Of a stretch of DNA of 64,000 nucleotides, positions 1-8,236 are shown piece after piece. The stretch comes from Stutzerimonas stutzeri (GTDB lineage Bacteria; Pseudomonadota; Gammaproteobacteria; Pseudomonadales; Pseudomonadaceae). The number at the start of each line of letters is the position of its first letter. Within the stretch, counting starts at the first letter, position 1. The DNA lies in NCBI RefSeq assembly GCF_002909485.1, contig NZ_PPXG01000005.1, forward strand, positions 62,001 to 126,000, in the 5' to 3' direction. The translations under genes were made by a program, and so were the position numbers. The notes below the pieces were generated by a model. It had not been told where the DNA came from, did no database searches, and saw only the letters and a list, made by a program, of their open reading frames with translations.

Positions 1-16
1 GAAAAGGTCGGCGCAA

Positions 17-1225
17 TCACATGGCAGGCAGTGTAGGAGCTTCATTTCTACGCAGACGCATCCATGCCAGAAGCGCCACCATAAGTACGACGGCACCCGC
101 AACGAGCGATAGGGAAAAACCGGCTTGGGCGCCTTCGTTGTCGACAATCTGGCCGGACACAGCAGCTCCCAGTGCCACGCCAACATTTAAGCCAGCCAGA
201 AGCCAAGTCGTGCCCTCTGTCAGCTTCCGTTCGGGTACTAGGCGCTCGATCAGGGTCATTGCCACGATCATGGTGGGTGCGAAGAACAGCCCGGCTACCA
301 GCACTGCGGTTGCCAGGTAAGGAATGCTGTCTACGACCATCAGCGGTAGTGTGGTCACGGCAGTAGCCAGGCCACCTAACAGCAACTGGTGATGCAGAGG
401 GGCTTTTAACTGAAGCGCTCCATACCACAATCCCGACACACAGGAGCCCACGGCATACGCTGACAACACTACGCTGGCGGCTGCCGGACGGCCGAGTTGG
501 TCAGCAAAAGCTACGCTGACCATATCCACCGTACCGACGATCATTCCCATGGCCACCATCAGCAGCGTTAGCAGCTGTACATTCGGCATTAGCATCACGG
601 AACCTGAACAGCCTTTCGACGGTTCCTGAGTCTCCACAGCAGGCTCGGTGTCTCGTTGAATGAGCAAGGCGAATACTCCGAGTGTCAATACTAACGCTGC
701 TGCCAGCAGAGCTGCTTGGGGTAACACCATCACTGCCAGCCCCACAGCCAGTGGAGGCCCGACAATGAACGTCACCTCGTCAAAAACCGTTTCTAACGAG
801 TAGGCCGTTTGCAAATGGGGCCGGCCTCGATAGATGGCTGTCCAGCGAGCCCGAACCATCGCTGACATGCTCGGCATGAAGCCCGCGAGTAACGCACCGA
901 GGAACAGGCTCCAGTCTGGCGCGTTCCACTTGGAGCAAACCGCCAGAGCCATAAGCCCGATGACGCTGATGGCGGTAGAGAAGGGTAGTATTCGGCTCTG
1001 ACCATGCAGGTCTACCAAGCGCGATACTTGAGGTGACAGCATTGCGTAAGTCAGCACGAACGTAGCCGAAACCATGCCTGCCAATGCATAACTGCTCTGT
1101 GATTGGGACAGCATCGTAATGATGCCGATACCGGTCATTGGCAATGGTATACGGGCCAGTAGGCCTGCCAAGGCGAAGGCTCTACTGCCAGGTGCCTCGA
1201 AAAGTTCTCGGTAATAGGTGGCCAT
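17..1225 (-). CDS. MFS transporter, probable drug/metabolite exporter
   Basis: This is a 402-residue, very hydrophobic protein with the length and about twelve membrane segments of a major facilitator. The soluble stretch near residues 190-210 (QRDTEPAVETQEPSKG) fits the central cytoplasmic loop. It probably exports a small compound by proton antiport, but the substrate cannot be read from the sequence. The start is well supported: on the minus strand AAGGAG precedes the ATG. It is transcribed divergently from a TetR regulator, and two palindromes lie in the shared promoter region. That arrangement is typical of an efflux pump repressed by its neighbour and induced by its substrate. The stop lies 17 bases from the window edge, so anything downstream is unseen. 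Confidence 0.85.
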   Translation of the reverse strand: MATYYRELFEAPGSRAFALAGLLARIPLPMTGIGIITMLSQSQSSYALAGMVSATFVLTYAMLSPQVSRLVDLHGQSRILPFSTAISVIGLMALAVCSKWNAPDWSLFLGALLAGFMPSMSAMVRARWTAIYRGRPHLQTAYSLETVFDEVTFIVGPPLAVGLAVMVLPQAALLAAALVLTLGVFALLIQRDTEPAVETQEPSKGCSGSVMLMPNVQLLTLLMVAMGMIVGTVDMVSVAFADQLGRPAAASVVLSAYAVGSCVSGLWYGALQLKAPLHHQLLLGGLATAVTTLPLMVVDSIPYLATAVLVAGLFFAPTMIVAMTLIERLVPERKLTEGTTWLLAGLNVGVALGAAVSGQIVDNEGAQAGFSLSLVAGAVVLMVALLAWMRLRRNEAPTLPAM

Positions 1226-1276
1226 CTGAGTCTCCTTGGTAACCAGCTTTTAATACATTGCAGCGAGATGGGAATA

Positions 1277-1291
1277 CATACGCCGCGTATG
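1277..1291. promoter_or_regulatory. Palindromic operator 1 between MFS and tetR genes
   Basis: CATACGC-C-GCGTATG is a perfect inverted repeat with 7-base arms. It lies between the divergent MFS and TetR genes, close to the MFS start. It shares the CATAC/GTATG core with the second palindrome, so both are probably sites for the adjacent TetR protein. Confidence 0.6.
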
Positions 1292-1305
1292 AATATGATC
1301 GTATA

Positions 1306-1324
1306 TACATACGCCTGGTATGTA
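1306..1324. promoter_or_regulatory. Palindromic operator 2 between MFS and tetR genes
   Basis: TACATAC-GCCTG-GTATGTA is a perfect inverted repeat with 7-base arms and a 5-base centre, about 30 bp (roughly three helical turns, same DNA face) from the first site. It lies about 35 bp before the tetR start codon, so one regulator could control both promoters. Confidence 0.6.
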
Positions 1325-1357
1325 AATAATCATGCAGGTCTAATAAGGAGGGGTTAG

Positions 1358-1951
1358 ATGGCGCGCCGCACCCGTGTGGAAATGGAAGAAACCCGCGCTT
1401 CGTTGATCAGCACCGCCCGCAAGGTGTTCTGTGAGCGTGGTTATGCCGAAACCTCGATGGATGATCTGACGGCGCAGGCGGGGTTGACGAGGGGCGCGCT
1501 CTACCACCACTTCGGTGACAAGCAGGGCTTGCTAGCGGCGGTCGTCGCTCAGATCGATGGTGAGATGGATGCCCGCCTTCAGGCAATTTCCGACAACGTT
1601 GCGGATGCATGGGGAGGTTTTACTGGCCGATGCTATGGGTATCTTGAAATGGCTCAAGAGGCTGAGATTCAACGCATCGTGTTACTTGACGCGCCCTCTG
1701 TGCTTGGCAATGCCGGCGACTCTCAGCAGCAGTGCATTGCCTCTCTGCTGGGGTTGATCGAAGCGCTTATTGATGGAGGGGTGGTTCGAAAGATAGACCC
1801 TCATGCTCTGTCGGTTATGATTCAAGGCAGCTTGACTGAAGCTGCTTTCTGGATAGCTCGTGGGGAAGGTGAGGGACATCGACTTAAACAAGCGAAAAGC
1901 GTTCTTCAAGTGCTGCTCGAGGGGATTCGAATCAGCTGTGACCAAGGTTAA
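1358..1951 (+). CDS. TetR/AcrR family transcriptional regulator
   Basis: This 197-residue protein has a classic TetR N-terminal helix-turn-helix. Residues about 10-56 include the RKVFCERGYAETSMDDL segment followed by GLTRGALYHHFGDKQGLLAAV. The rest is the variable helical ligand-binding and dimerisation domain. AAGGAGGG lies six bases before the ATG. It probably represses the divergent MFS gene and itself through the two palindromes in the intergenic region. The ligand is unknown. Family assignment is certain; the regulatory target is inferred from context. Confidence 0.92.
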   Translation: MARRTRVEMEETRASLISTARKVFCERGYAETSMDDLTAQAGLTRGALYHHFGDKQGLLAAVVAQIDGEMDARLQAISDNVADAWGGFTGRCYGYLEMAQEAEIQRIVLLDAPSVLGNAGDSQQQCIASLLGLIEALIDGGVVRKIDPHALSVMIQGSLTEAAFWIARGEGEGHRLKQAKSVLQVLLEGIRISCDQG

Positions 1952-2258
1952 GAGCCTAGGATGCCGCTTCTGGCCGAAAGCAGCACGTCGCCACCGGCAT
2001 CTACCGGCAAGAAGCGGGCTGTAAAGCACCTCTACCTAACAGCGGTTCTTCGCGTCATTCCCCAACCCTTTCGTTCGGGGCTAGGAAGGATCGACATAAG
2101 GGCTTGTCGGGTTTCTGCGTAACAAGCTCACAGGAGTTCTGGCCGGGCTGGTTGATATAGCCCTCTGTAGCGGACGAAGAGCACATTCACTTCTTTCAAC
2201 TGCTAAGACTTCTCATTTATATTCGCAGCCATATTCCTTGCCCTCTCGCGGCCCCATC
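1952..2258. other. Intergenic region upstream of the ECF sigma gene
   Basis: About 300 bases with no convincing gene. A weak sigma-70-like pair can be drawn (TTTCAA near 2195, TATATT at 2218-2223). I looked for a Fur box and found only a poor match around 2205-2225 on the minus strand. Near 1961-1991 there is a segment (CTTCTGGCCGAAAGCAGC) resembling one at about 13655-13680, a common Pseudomonas intergenic motif. Confidence 0.4.
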
Positions 2259-2777
2259 GTGTCTCACGCCCCATCCCGATCATCCTTGGTCACGGTGCTA
2301 ACCCGTCATTACGACGAGTTGGTCGATTCTGTGCGCCGCCGCTTTGGTGATCGTCATGCGGCGCATGAGGTCGTGCACGATGTTTGCGTACAGCTGCTTG
2401 AGTCACCCGAGAAGGAAGGTGTGCGTCTGCCCTTGGCCTTGCTGCGCAAGATCACCCATGATCGTGCCATCAGCCATTACCGCAGCGAGCGTCGACGACT
2501 GGCTTGGGTCGACGAGCATGTAGAGTTGCCAGATGTCATCTGCAGCGCATTGAGCCCGGAGTGCCATCACCAGGTCGCTGACGAGTTGGAGCGCCTCAGC
2601 GCCGCTGTCTCTACCTTGTCGCCACGCTGCCAGCAGGTGTTCATCATGCACAAGATCCATGAGTTGCCGCAGAAAGAGGTAGCAGTGCAGCTGGGGATAT
2701 CGCTGAAGGCCGTGGAGAAGCACCTCAAGCTGGGCATGACCCGCTGCCGTATCATGCTCGGCTACCAGAAGGCCTAG
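2259..2777 (+). CDS. FecI-like ECF RNA polymerase sigma factor
   Basis: The protein is about 172 residues with sigma region 2 in the first half (HYDELVDSVRRRFGDRHAAHEVV, then LALLRKITHDRAISHYRSERRR) and sigma region 4 at the end (LSPRCQQVFIMHKIHELPQKEVA, ISLKAVEKHLKLG). This is the FecI iron-starvation subgroup. It would direct RNA polymerase to the downstream receptor genes once released from the FecR-like partner encoded 2 bases downstream. I chose GTG at 2259 because the protein then begins like other FecI proteins. A TTG at 2238 is the alternative, and neither start has a good ribosome binding site. Confidence 0.88.
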   Translation: MSHAPSRSSLVTVLTRHYDELVDSVRRRFGDRHAAHEVVHDVCVQLLESPEKEGVRLPLALLRKITHDRAISHYRSERRRLAWVDEHVELPDVICSALSPECHHQVADELERLSAAVSTLSPRCQQVFIMHKIHELPQKEVAVQLGISLKAVEKHLKLGMTRCRIMLGYQKA

Positions 2778-2779
2778 TC

Positions 2780-3619
2780 ATGAACCAGAACGAACCGCAA
2801 CAGAGCGAATTCGTCCCCGCAGACGACGCTATTGCACGCCACCGCGATGAGCTGAAAAAGCGCTTTCCGCTGCCATCACCGGTAAAGCAACCTAAACCCC
2901 GCAGTTTCACCACGCTGAGTGTCGTGATCGCCACCCTGGGGCTTGCCGGCGTTCTGGCCTGGCTCGACCCCAGCTACAAGACCGAGCAGTTTGGCAGCGC
3001 TATTGGTGAGCATCAGGTTATCCCGCTGGCGGACGGCAGTCGCATAACTCTGGATGCTGCTAGTCGGATCAAGGTCAGTTGGCACCTGCGCTCACGCCGG
3101 GTGGAGCTGCAAGCCGGCCAGGCACTTTTCAGTGTCGCCCCCGCCCTCTATCGCCCATTCCTGACCAGCGCGGGCTCGACCCAGATCAAGGTGGTCGGCA
3201 CCCGCTACAACGTCAGTCGTTATCAGGACGATGTGCGTGTCACGGTAGAAGAAGGCAAGGTCGATGTTCGTGGTAACCATGCAGGCGTCCGTCTCGGGGC
3301 AGGCGGGCAGATTGAGGTACGCAATGGTCGGCTCGGGAAACCTGCGCGGGTCGACGCTACGGCCTTCGTCGCCTGGAAAGAGGGTCGCCTGGTATTCGAG
3401 CGCACGCCCCTGCGTGAAGTGCTCGAGGTAATTCAGCGGTACCAGCGCCAGCCCATCGTCATGGATGACAGCAGCCTGGCCGAGCTTCCGGTATCGGGGG
3501 CCTTCGACAGCGCGCGCCTGGACGTAATGCTGGCATTGCTGCCGAAGATCCTGCCGCTAGAGTTGAACACTGATACCGATGGCGCGCTGCATCTGACGCG
3601 GCGCACAGCGCAAAAATAA
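2780..3619 (+). CDS. FecR-like anti-sigma factor with short cytoplasmic domain
   Basis: This 279-residue inner-membrane protein relays a signal from the receptor to the ECF sigma factor. One membrane segment lies at residues about 43-61 (TTLSVVIATLGLAGVLAWL). The periplasmic FecR domain follows (IGEHQVIPLADGSRITLDA and onward), and the C-terminus (FERTPLREVLEVIQRYQRQP) resembles the STN-like part of FecR proteins. The N-terminal cytoplasmic part is only about 40 residues. It lacks the tryptophan-rich DUF4880 segment of the usual proteins of about 320 residues, so it is an atypical short version. It follows the sigma gene with a 2-base gap. Confidence 0.82.
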   Translation: MNQNEPQQSEFVPADDAIARHRDELKKRFPLPSPVKQPKPRSFTTLSVVIATLGLAGVLAWLDPSYKTEQFGSAIGEHQVIPLADGSRITLDAASRIKVSWHLRSRRVELQAGQALFSVAPALYRPFLTSAGSTQIKVVGTRYNVSRYQDDVRVTVEEGKVDVRGNHAGVRLGAGGQIEVRNGRLGKPARVDATAFVAWKEGRLVFERTPLREVLEVIQRYQRQPIVMDDSSLAELPVSGAFDSARLDVMLALLPKILPLELNTDTDGALHLTRRTAQK

Positions 3620-3698
3620 ATAACGCCCTGAGGTAGGGTTTCCTCTTCGCTGTGGCGGCTAACTCCAGGAACACAACACTTTTCCCGGAGAACCACGC

Positions 3699-6011
3699 GT
3701 GATAACCCCGACCCTGCGCCTTTCCCTGTTGGCCAGCAGCCTGTTGCTTGGCTTGTCGTCGATGGCCCAGGCTGCCACTGAAGTCGACTTCGACCTGCCG
3801 GCCGCACCGCTCGAACAATCGCTGAACGCCTTGGCCAACCAGTCCGACGCGCAGATTCTCTTTTCCAGCGATATCGCGGCCGGCAAACAGACGCCAGCGT
3901 TGCGCGGTCGCTATACCACCTCTGATGCGTTGCAGAGGTTGCTCGGCAATAGCGGCCTCAAGGTGCAACAGCAGGACGAACACACCTATATCGTGGTGCC
4001 CGACGTAGCCGCAGCGCCGCGCCCAGCACCAGCCGCACCGCTTGAGCTCGCCCCGATCATGGTCAGCGGTGAGAAAATCAGTCGTACCCTGGCACAAACC
4101 CAGTCGAGCGTCGTGGTCGAGACAGCCGAAAGCATGCGCGCGCATGGCGACAGGGATATCGGCAGTGTATTCAGCCGAACCCCAGGCGTGTACACCCAGG
4201 CCGGCAATGAAAACTGGGGCATCCGCGGCGTACCGGTTTCGGGCTTCGATGATCAAGGCCCGGCGACCCTGAACGGTGCCGTTTCGGTATACGTGGACGG
4301 AGCCCAACAGCCCAACCGGGCGCTGACCCTGAGCCCGATGTCGATGTGGGATGTAGAGCAGGTAGAAGTGCTGCTTGGCCCGCAATCCACCACCCAAGGC
4401 CGTAACTCCCTGGCCGGTGCGGTGGTGATTCAAACCCGTAACCCCACGTTCGAGCCGACTTTCTCGGCACAAACCAATGCCGGCAGCTATGGCGAAAGCG
4501 GCGCAGCGGTGGCCGGTGGCGGCGCGCTGATCGATGGTGTGATCGCCGGCCGCGTGGCCGTGGATTACCAGGACGGTGATGGCTATATCGACAACATCAC
4601 CACCGGCAGCGACGCCAACCCCAACCGCAACAAGAATGCCCGGGGCAAGCTGCTGATCCTGCCCAACGACGACCTCGACGTACTGCTTACCTACGCCCAT
4701 CACAACAGCCAGCAGGGCGACAATTCGATTCTGCGCAGCAACAACGATGTGCAGTATTACAAGATCGCCTCCAACACCAAGGCCTTCGACAAGCTGCAGC
4801 AAAATACCGCCACCGCCAAAGCTGACTACCGCCTGGACGAGGCCTTTTCCCTGACCAGCCTGACCACCGGTACGCAGTCGGATTACCAGTCGCGGCTGGA
4901 CTTTGACCAGACCGCCACTCGCGACCAGGAAGTCGCGCGCACCCAGGAAACCCACCTGTTCAGCCAGGAGCTGCGGCTGGCTTACGAGGGCGACAACCTG
5001 CGCGGTTTTGCCGGCGCTTATTACGGCCGCACCAGCAACGCCTACCACGACAGGCTGAGCAATAATGGCAATCTGCTCGGCACCGTGAAGGGCTACACCA
5101 GGATCCACAACAAGGCGGTGTTCGGCGAACTGAACTGGACCTTCGCGCCTGACTGGACCCTGATCACCGGCCTGCGCTACGACAACGAGCAGAACGATAC
5201 CGATGTTGAGCAGGATGACTTTTCCAGCCCTGGCCAGGTATCGAAAACGTTCAACGCACTGCTGCCAAAGCTCGGGCTGGACTATCAGTTCGCAGCCGAT
5301 CAGTACCTCGGCTTCATGGTGCAGAAAGGTTACCGCGGCGGTGGTGTCAACGTCCGCGCCGGCGGCGGGCACGCCGACTACGATCCGGAGTACACCATCA
5401 ACTACGAGCTGTCATACCGTGGTTCGTGGCTGGACGACAGCCTGCGAGCTCGGGCCAACCTGTACTACACCGACTGGAAGGACCAGCAGGTGAGCATGCT
5501 CGATAACGCCGGTGACTTCTTCCAGGTTTATAACGCCGCCAACAGCACCATCAGGGGCCTGGAGTTGTTCGTCGAGCAGGATCTCACCAGCCGCCTGCAG
5601 GTGAATGCCGGGCTCGCCTACACCGATGGGCGTTACGGCGACTTTGTATTTGGCGATGGTGACGACCTCAGTGGCGAGTCGTTCCTCTATGCACCCAAGT
5701 ACAAGGTTTCGGTCGGTGGAAGCTATCGCTTCGACAATGGCCTGAAAGTCACCAGCGACGTGATCTATCAGGAAGGCAGCCCATCGCAGTACGAGTTCGA
5801 CGCCAGCGGTGACGTGATCCATACACGCCGCAGTGATGACTTTGTACTGGTCAACCTCAATGCCGAATATGAGCTGATCAAGGGCTTGGCCGTGTCGGGC
5901 TACGTGAAAAACCTGTTCGACAAGGAGTACGTCACCAACAACCGTGGTGGCGACATCATCGATGTGGGTGCCCCTCGGACTGTCGGTCTGGTTTTGCACT
6001 ACGACCTCTAA
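3699..6011 (+). CDS. TonB-dependent siderophore/iron receptor with STN signalling domain
   Basis: This 770-residue outer-membrane receptor has a signal peptide (residues 1 to about 25, ending SSMAQA). An N-terminal STN domain follows (about 27-105: LEQSLNALANQSDAQILF, then GNSGLKVQQQDEHTYIVV), then the plug (about 125-245) and a 22-strand barrel. The STN domain marks a transducer receptor that signals through FecR and FecI, both encoded just upstream. Siderophore type is not deducible. The protein ends GLVLHYDL rather than in the usual terminal aromatic residue. The start is a GTG with CGGAG upstream. Confidence 0.9.
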   Translation: MITPTLRLSLLASSLLLGLSSMAQAATEVDFDLPAAPLEQSLNALANQSDAQILFSSDIAAGKQTPALRGRYTTSDALQRLLGNSGLKVQQQDEHTYIVVPDVAAAPRPAPAAPLELAPIMVSGEKISRTLAQTQSSVVVETAESMRAHGDRDIGSVFSRTPGVYTQAGNENWGIRGVPVSGFDDQGPATLNGAVSVYVDGAQQPNRALTLSPMSMWDVEQVEVLLGPQSTTQGRNSLAGAVVIQTRNPTFEPTFSAQTNAGSYGESGAAVAGGGALIDGVIAGRVAVDYQDGDGYIDNITTGSDANPNRNKNARGKLLILPNDDLDVLLTYAHHNSQQGDNSILRSNNDVQYYKIASNTKAFDKLQQNTATAKADYRLDEAFSLTSLTTGTQSDYQSRLDFDQTATRDQEVARTQETHLFSQELRLAYEGDNLRGFAGAYYGRTSNAYHDRLSNNGNLLGTVKGYTRIHNKAVFGELNWTFAPDWTLITGLRYDNEQNDTDVEQDDFSSPGQVSKTFNALLPKLGLDYQFAADQYLGFMVQKGYRGGGVNVRAGGGHADYDPEYTINYELSYRGSWLDDSLRARANLYYTDWKDQQVSMLDNAGDFFQVYNAANSTIRGLELFVEQDLTSRLQVNAGLAYTDGRYGDFVFGDGDDLSGESFLYAPKYKVSVGGSYRFDNGLKVTSDVIYQEGSPSQYEFDASGDVIHTRRSDDFVLVNLNAEYELIKGLAVSGYVKNLFDKEYVTNNRGGDIIDVGAPRTVGLVLHYDL

Positions 6012-6034
6012 CCTTGGAGTGAAGCCAAAACAGT

Positions 6035-6064
6035 GGCCAGAGCAATCCGCCACGCGCTCTGGCC
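6035..6064 (+). other. Intercistronic stem-loop after the receptor gene
   Basis: GGCCAGAGC and GCTCTGGCC form a perfect 9-bp stem with a 12-base loop, followed only by CGATTT. The U-tract is too weak for an efficient terminator. It more likely lowers expression of the downstream membrane genes relative to the receptor, by partial termination or mRNA processing. Confidence 0.45.
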
Positions 6065-6082
6065 CGATTTAGGGGGACGGGC

Positions 6083-6388
6083 GTGCACACTCTAGCGAAA
6101 ACCCCGGCAGGGAATACGGCTCTGGCACGTGGCGCTTATCTGCTTGTTGTGCTGGTGGCCAGCTATGCCGCGATCTGGACGCTTACGGGCTTTACCGGGC
6201 TGGTCTTGTTGCACCTGGGCTTGGCGCGCAGTGAGGCGGCGATCTTCAGCAGCTTGCTGGGCTTCGTACTCTATCCGGCGCTCGTCATCGCGGCACTTGT
6301 AGTTAAGCGGTCATTGCGGCTCTGGGGTGTATTGATGGCGGCTAGCGTTTTGCTGGAAGTGATCAGCCGCTGTTGGGGGAGTCCCTGA
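6083..6388 (+). CDS. DUF3649-type small membrane protein of the iron cluster
   Basis: This 101-residue membrane protein has about three hydrophobic helices (residues about 18-40, 45-70 and 78-97). It starts at GTG with AGGGGGA upstream. Small proteins of this size and position, between a TonB-dependent receptor and a PepSY protein, are annotated as DUF3649 in related genomes. I recognise it mainly by context and general appearance. It probably helps the PepSY partner process or move iron across the inner membrane; no reaction can be stated. Its stop overlaps the next start codon (TGATG), so the two are translationally coupled. Confidence 0.65.
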   Translation: MHTLAKTPAGNTALARGAYLLVVLVASYAAIWTLTGFTGLVLLHLGLARSEAAIFSSLLGFVLYPALVIAALVVKRSLRLWGVLMAASVLLEVISRCWGSP

Positions 6389-7929
6389 TGTTTAGCAACT
6401 TGCGCCAGGCCATGCTCTGGATGCACAGCGTGCTCGGCCTGGCCTTCACGGGGCTGCTGTTCGTGGTGTTCTTTATGGGCAGTCTGGCCTTGTACGATCG
6501 CGAGCTGGACCGCTGGATGCTGCCGCAGACGCGGCTGCCAACGGCTGCAGCCGAGCTGTCCCTGGATGGTCACGTGCTGCCGATGGTTGAGTCGCTAATT
6601 GCGGGGCAGGCGCTGGAACAATGGTTTATAGAACTGCCCAGCAGCCGGGTGCCGCCGCTACGCCTGCAGACCTGGGATCTGCAGGGCAAGGGGCAAAGCC
6701 GCTTTATCGACCCAGGCACTGGCCATGTGCTCGAAACGACGGCTAGCCAGGGCGGAGACTTCTTCTACCGCTTCCATTACACCCTGCACCTGGAGGTCGG
6801 TCGCCTGGGCCTGCTGCTGGTTGGCCTGGCCAGCATGGCCGGGTTGCTGGTGATCATCGCCGGGCTGCTGATCCATGTGCGACTGTTCAAGGACTTCTTC
6901 AGCTTTCGGCCGGACAAGATACCGAGGCGCTTGCTGGATCTGCATAACCTCTCCGGGGTGTTCGCCCTGCCGTTCTTTCTGACCTTGCTGCTGAGCGGCC
7001 TGGTTATCAGCTTTCCGCACTATTTACCGGCCGGCATGCTGGCGACTTATCAGGAGCAGGCTGGTGAACTCGCCAGCGAGGCACGTGACCTCTTTAGCCG
7101 GCCGGCGTCAGGCCAGGCTGGCAGCCTGGCGTCGCTGGATGACATGGCCGAGCAGACGCGAGCCATATGGCAAGGCGGAGAACCGGCATTCATCCGTGTC
7201 TGGCACCCGGGTGATGCCCTGGCCTATGTGGAGATCAGTCGTTCCCTCGCTAGCCGCGTGAGCCAGGACGCCGACACCCTGTACTTCGATGGCCCCAGCG
7301 GGCGGCTGTTACATCAAGCCAGGCTCAAACCCGCAGCCTCCATCTATAGCCTGCTGGCTGGGCTGCATGTGGCGTATTTCCAGCAGCCATTGCTGCGTGC
7401 GTTGTACTTCCTGGCTGGGGTCAGCTGCTGCCTTGTGCTGGCCAGCGGCCTGCTCTATTGGACCGAGAAACGTCGCTTGCGTTTGCCCCAAGGCAGAGCG
7501 GGCCTGCGTATGGCCGAAGTACTGGCGGCCTGCCTGATCACCGGCCTACCGCTGGCGACCCTGGCCATGCTGGTGAGCAATAGGCTGTTGCCGGAGAGTC
7601 TGGTGCAGCGGGCGAGTTGGGAGCAGTGGTTATTCTTCGCCACCTGGTTGGTCGCAGCCGTGCATGCGCTCTTCATGGTTTGCCGCTCTAGCGAAAGCCG
7701 GGCGCCATGGCGAAGCCAATGTGCGGCTATCGCCATGCTTGCCCTGGTGACGCTGTTGCTCAACGGCATAACCACCGGCGACTATCTATGGCGAAGCCTG
7801 AGCCAGTCCCACTGGGCCGTAGCCGGGGTAGATGGCGGCTTATTACTTAGCGCTTGGCTGGCTGCCTACACCTGGCTGCGCCTGGGCCGGCCCCGGCGCT
7901 TGCACTATAAGGCGCTCGAGGATGCTTGA
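6388..7929 (+). CDS. PepSY-associated membrane protein, probable ferric-siderophore reductase
   Basis: This 513-residue inner-membrane protein of the PepSY_TM (PiuB-like) family has an N-terminal membrane helix (LGLAFTGLLFVVFFMGSLAL), a periplasmic segment, a second helix group near residues 150-180, and a histidine-bearing LHNLSGVFALPFF segment. Further helices follow to the C-terminus. Related proteins are proposed to reduce siderophore-bound ferric iron in the periplasm using membrane electrons. The ATG at 6388 was chosen because GGGGGAG lies upstream and it overlaps the preceding stop; a TTG 15 bases earlier is less likely. Confidence 0.82.
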   Translation: MFSNLRQAMLWMHSVLGLAFTGLLFVVFFMGSLALYDRELDRWMLPQTRLPTAAAELSLDGHVLPMVESLIAGQALEQWFIELPSSRVPPLRLQTWDLQGKGQSRFIDPGTGHVLETTASQGGDFFYRFHYTLHLEVGRLGLLLVGLASMAGLLVIIAGLLIHVRLFKDFFSFRPDKIPRRLLDLHNLSGVFALPFFLTLLLSGLVISFPHYLPAGMLATYQEQAGELASEARDLFSRPASGQAGSLASLDDMAEQTRAIWQGGEPAFIRVWHPGDALAYVEISRSLASRVSQDADTLYFDGPSGRLLHQARLKPAASIYSLLAGLHVAYFQQPLLRALYFLAGVSCCLVLASGLLYWTEKRRLRLPQGRAGLRMAEVLAACLITGLPLATLAMLVSNRLLPESLVQRASWEQWLFFATWLVAAVHALFMVCRSSESRAPWRSQCAAIAMLALVTLLLNGITTGDYLWRSLSQSHWAVAGVDGGLLLSAWLAAYTWLRLGRPRRLHYKALEDA

Positions 7930-8227
7930 TCTGCTGCTCATTGCCAGCCTGCTGGTTCTTTATCTACTCGGGCTGGCGTGCCTGGCGCTAGCCCAGGACA
8001 AACACTGGAAAACGCTGAACCTTTGCTCTCAGCGCCAAGCCTGGGTAGTTCCTATCGGCTGGGGCAGTCTGGCACTGAGCCTACTGCTGGCCTGGGCCTA
8101 TCAAGGCGTGGCTTTCGGCAGCCTGATGTGGGTGCTTCTGCTGCCGCCCAGCGGCTATGTCATGGTCTTCATCCTGGCCTGGAGACCGCAGTGGTTACGG
8201 CCGCTGGCCAGGCTACTGAGCCGGTAG
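7922..8227 (+). CDS. DUF3325-type small membrane protein of the iron cluster
   Basis: This 101-residue protein has three hydrophobic segments and the CLALAQDKHWKTL and GWGSLALSLLLAW motifs I associate with DUF3325, a small protein found next to PepSY reductases in iron clusters. The ATG at 7922 overlaps the end of the PepSY gene by 8 bases. An upstream in-frame start at 7832 would bury the N-terminus deep in that gene and is rejected. It ends the cluster; the next gene runs toward it from the other strand, 9 bases away. Confidence 0.72.
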   Translation: MLDLLLIASLLVLYLLGLACLALAQDKHWKTLNLCSQRQAWVVPIGWGSLALSLLLAWAYQGVAFGSLMWVLLLPPSGYVMVFILAWRPQWLRPLARLLSR

Positions 8228-8236
8228 TTTCTCCGT

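Noticed and set aside
2200-2240. Fur box upstream of the ECF sigma gene
   Set aside because: Iron control is expected, but the best segment matches the 19-base consensus poorly. I cannot support it by eye.
3459-5372. 637-codon open frame antisense to the TonB-dependent receptor
   Set aside because: It is a shadow of GC-rich codon use in the receptor gene. It lacks a ribosome binding site, and the sense strand has full domain evidence.
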